A stretch of DNA of 64,000 nt from Bacteroidales bacterium (lineage in GTDB: Bacteria; Bacteroidota; Bacteroidia; Bacteroidales; UBA932). The DNA lies in NCBI GenBank assembly GCA_017647795.1, contig JAGCJX010000007.1, positions 61,330-125,329 on the forward strand. The letters run 5' to 3'. The position numbers and the translations under genes are program-made. Positions 61,804 through 64,000 of the stretch are shown one piece after another. The notes under the pieces are model-generated. The model was not told where the DNA came from and did no database searches. It saw only the letters and a list, made by a program, of their open reading frames with translations. How positions within the stretch are numbered: position 1 is the stretch's first letter; each line of letters opens with the position of its first letter.

Positions 61804-62715
61804 GCCCCAAAGGTTCTCGGGATACACTCCCGCATCAATCAGAGACCGGATCCTGTCAACGACAAAGGGCCGGTCTTCTTTGTAGGTAACCCCGAACCAC
61901 TGAGCCTCACTGGTCAGCACCTGCATGGTCGCTGCACCCGAACAAATGAGGTTGTTGACTGCCAACGGAATAAAATACTCAGCTTTCAGGTTGGTCTGAT
62001 TCTTTTCTTGTTGCAGGAACTCCACGAACATCTCCTCTGACTTGGTAAAGTAGTCTGGCATGAACCCAAAGAAGTTCATGGAAACCGGTGTATTCTCATC
62101 AATTTCGTGATCCCCTTCCGAGTCGGAATAGAAAACACGATCGCCTTGTCGCGCAATGGCCGTACGTTCAACCATCGAAGTCAACTGACCCGCTTCGTTT
62201 ACCGTGCACTCGCCCCGAGAAACAGTACCATAATCGGACAAGGTGTTTTTCAAATTGTATCCCACCATGCAGTACTCACCCGGTTTCAGACCGGAAGTCA
62301 AGTAGGCAGCAATGGTCTGATAGGCCTCCTTGCCATAAAAGTCGTCCGCATTGATGACTGCAAACGGTGTATCCACCGCATCCTTCGCCATCAAAACAGC
62401 ATGGTTGGTACCCCACGGTTTCACACGACCTTCCGGTACTTGAAAGCCATTCGGCAAATAGTCCAGTTCCTGGTATACGTATTCAACCTCGATCTTACCT
62501 CCGAAGCGTTTTTTATCAAACACCTCCATAAACTCCTCCGCGAAGGAGTGACGGATGACAAACACCACCTTACCAAAGCCAGCACGAATCGCATCATACA
62601 CAGAGTAGTCAATGATGGCTTCGCGATGAGGGCCGACCCCATCCATCTGCTTCAACGAACCGTAGCGGGAACCCATACCCGCTGCCAGAACTACCAACGT
62701 CGGTTTCATTTTCAT
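61792..62715 (-). CDS. Nucleotidyltransferase-family protein (sugar-nucleotide synthesis type)
   Basis: A 307-residue nucleotidyltransferase of the GT-A fold. The signature LAAGMGSRYGSLKQMDGVG is at 10-28; later comes the metal Asp pair in FAVINADDFYGKEAYQ and GTNHAVLMAKDAV. Relatives make sugar nucleotides or activate small phosphates such as choline phosphate. The substrate is not decidable. It lies 15 bases after the short-chain dehydrogenase gene, so the two may be co-transcribed. Confidence 0.85.
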   Translation of the reverse strand: MKMKPTLVVLAAGMGSRYGSLKQMDGVGPHREAIIDYSVYDAIRAGFGKVVFVIRHSFAEEFMEVFDKKRFGGKIEVEYVYQELDYLPNGFQVPEGRVKPWGTNHAVLMAKDAVDTPFAVINADDFYGKEAYQTIAAYLTSGLKPGEYCMVGYNLKNTLSDYGTVSRGECTVNEAGQLTSMVERTAIARQGDRVFYSDSEGDHEIDENTPVSMNFFGFMPDYFTKSEEMFVEFLQQEKNQTNLKAEYFIPLAVNNLICSGAATMQVLTSEAQWFGVTYKEDRPFVVDRIRSLIDAGVYPENLWGLKD

Positions 62716-62730
62716 TGTATTGTACAGGGA

Positions 62731-63486
62731 TTACAGATTCTTGTAAAACAATCCGGAATTTGCCTGTGCCGTCGGCATGATGACCATATCGTTGATGCAC
62801 ACGTGCGCAGGAGCAAGAATCATGAAGCGGATGGCTTCGGCAACATCGCGACCGGTCAAGGGTTCAAAACCTTTGTACACACCGGCAGCACGTTCCTTAT
62901 CTCCTTTGAAACGCACCTCCGAGAACTCAGTTTCCACAGCACCCGGGCAGATTTGCGAAACGCGGATACCGTAAGGCAAGAGATCCTGACGCATACCCTT
63001 GGTCAATGCATCCACCGCATGCTTTGAAGCACAGTAAACATTGCCATTGGGATAAACTTCCTTACCAGCAATGGAACAAATGTTAACAATATGACCGGTC
63101 TTACGCTCTGCCATCCAAGGAGATACAATACGTGTTACATACAAAAGTCCTTTTACATTGGTGTCTAGCATACGTTCCCAGTCCTCAAGCACGCCGGATT
63201 GAATCGGATTCAAACCAACGGCCAACCCCGCATTGTTCACCAACACATCGATGGCACGCCACTCCTGGGGAAGAGATTCCAAAGCCACTCGCGTCGCTTC
63301 GTAGTCACGAACATCAAAATGCAGGATGTGTACCTCCGCTCCCTGTCCCTGAAGTTCTTGCTGCAGGGCTTGCAAACGCTCGAGACGGCGGCCAGTAAGA
63401 ATTAATTTGTATTGATCTTGGACCAAGATGCGTGCTAAAGCCTCACCAATTCCGGAGGTAGCACCGGTTATCATTGCAATTTTCAT
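62731..63486 (-). CDS. Short-chain dehydrogenase/reductase (YdfG-like)
   Basis: A 251-residue NAD(P)-dependent oxidoreductase of the classical SDR type. The cofactor motif is ITGATSGIGEAL near the N-terminus, NNAG appears in VLVNNAGLAVGLNP, and the catalytic Ser and Tyr-x3-Lys are in VNICSIAGKEVYPNGNVYCA followed by SKHAVDA. The C-terminal part (ICPGAVETEFSEVRF) resembles YdfG, a 3-hydroxy acid dehydrogenase. ATG 63486 is chosen; ATG 63501 would add five residues. Confidence 0.88.
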   Translation of the reverse strand: MKIAMITGATSGIGEALARILVQDQYKLILTGRRLERLQALQQELQGQGAEVHILHFDVRDYEATRVALESLPQEWRAIDVLVNNAGLAVGLNPIQSGVLEDWERMLDTNVKGLLYVTRIVSPWMAERKTGHIVNICSIAGKEVYPNGNVYCASKHAVDALTKGMRQDLLPYGIRVSQICPGAVETEFSEVRFKGDKERAAGVYKGFEPLTGRDVAEAIRFMILAPAHVCINDMVIMPTAQANSGLFYKNL

Positions 63487-63540
63487 AAGATTGGTATTCA
63501 AACAGACTTCAAAGATAACACAAAAAAGACAGGTACAAAC

Positions 63541-63574
63541 AAAAAAAGAGGGTCAGACAAATGTCTAACCCTCT
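63541..63574 (-). terminator. Terminator of the rRNA operon
   Basis: AGAGGGT and ACCCTCT arms with an inner AGACA/TGTCT stem (63547-63574, one mismatch). On the minus strand the hairpin is followed by a run of seven T, just beyond the 5S 3' end. Confidence 0.9.
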
Positions 63575-63579
63575 GGAAA

Positions 63580-63692
<113 letters not shown>

Positions 63693-63769
63693 ATATCTTC
63701 AGCATAACTTCCGTTATACCGTATATCGTTAAGAGAGATAACTCAGTTTGCAGTTTCTTTTTCTCCACA

Positions 63770-64000
<231 letters not shown>

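Overview
The window looks like chromosomal DNA from a member of the Bacteroidota, most likely order Bacteroidales. The evidence is a division/wall cluster without ddl, promoters of the TTTG-N19-21-TAnnTTTG type, few Shine-Dalgarno sites, an ExbB/4-TM/ExbD/ExbD operon, a serC-serA-DUF1015 operon, and families largely confined to this phylum (DUF3127, DUF4249, DUF6029, Omp28, BACON domains). Base composition is near 50% GC by eye, except for a clearly AT-richer block at about 49.4-55.1 kb. Genus cannot be fixed from the sequence alone.

Layout. 1-10.2 kb: division and cell-wall cluster on the + strand (end of murE, mraY, murD, ftsW, murG, murC, ftsQ, ftsA, ftsZ), followed by gltX. 11.8-13.4 kb: a minus-strand sigma-like factor and its zinc-finger anti-sigma partner. 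13.4-18.7 kb: rpiB, truB, queA, dprA, tatD, ansA, then tRNA-Ser(GGA). 18.9-21.3 kb: ExbB/ExbD energy-transduction operon. 21.3-26.9 kb: alkaline phosphatase, a GHL10-type glycoside hydrolase, asnS, udk and a TonB-like protein. 26.9-38.2 kb: nine closely packed minus-strand genes (S41 protease, dCMP deaminase, acyl-CoA ligase, MsbA-like ABC exporter, DUF3352-like protein, DUF3127, FKBP lipoprotein, nhaA, arginase-family enzyme). 38.3-47.3 kb: recQ, miaA, a pRiA4b-ORF3-like gene, yigZ, pyrB-pyrI and serC-serA-DUF1015.

47.3-55.1 kb is the most unusual part. A minus-strand operon holds two DUF4249 lipoproteins, each followed by a related partner lipoprotein, and ends in a plug-and-barrel TonB-dependent receptor. 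Divergent to it, a + strand operon encodes an ECF sigma factor and a protein with one inner-membrane helix joined to a C-terminal outer-membrane barrel. The region between them carries the same bipartite ECF-type promoter motif twice, once facing each way (GGAAGTATTTC, 8 or 9 bases, TTCGTT). I read this as a self-contained, self-activating surface signalling and uptake system.

55.1-60.6 kb is an exported thiol-redox operon (dsbD, BACON-Omp28, tlpA, DUF6029), divergent from a porin gene. A nucleotidyltransferase and a short-chain dehydrogenase follow. The right edge is the end of an rRNA operon on the minus strand (3' part of 23S, 5S, terminator). The genome is compact: genes overlap or nearly touch, convergent genes overlap by 12-47 bases, and several divergent pairs have interleaved promoters.
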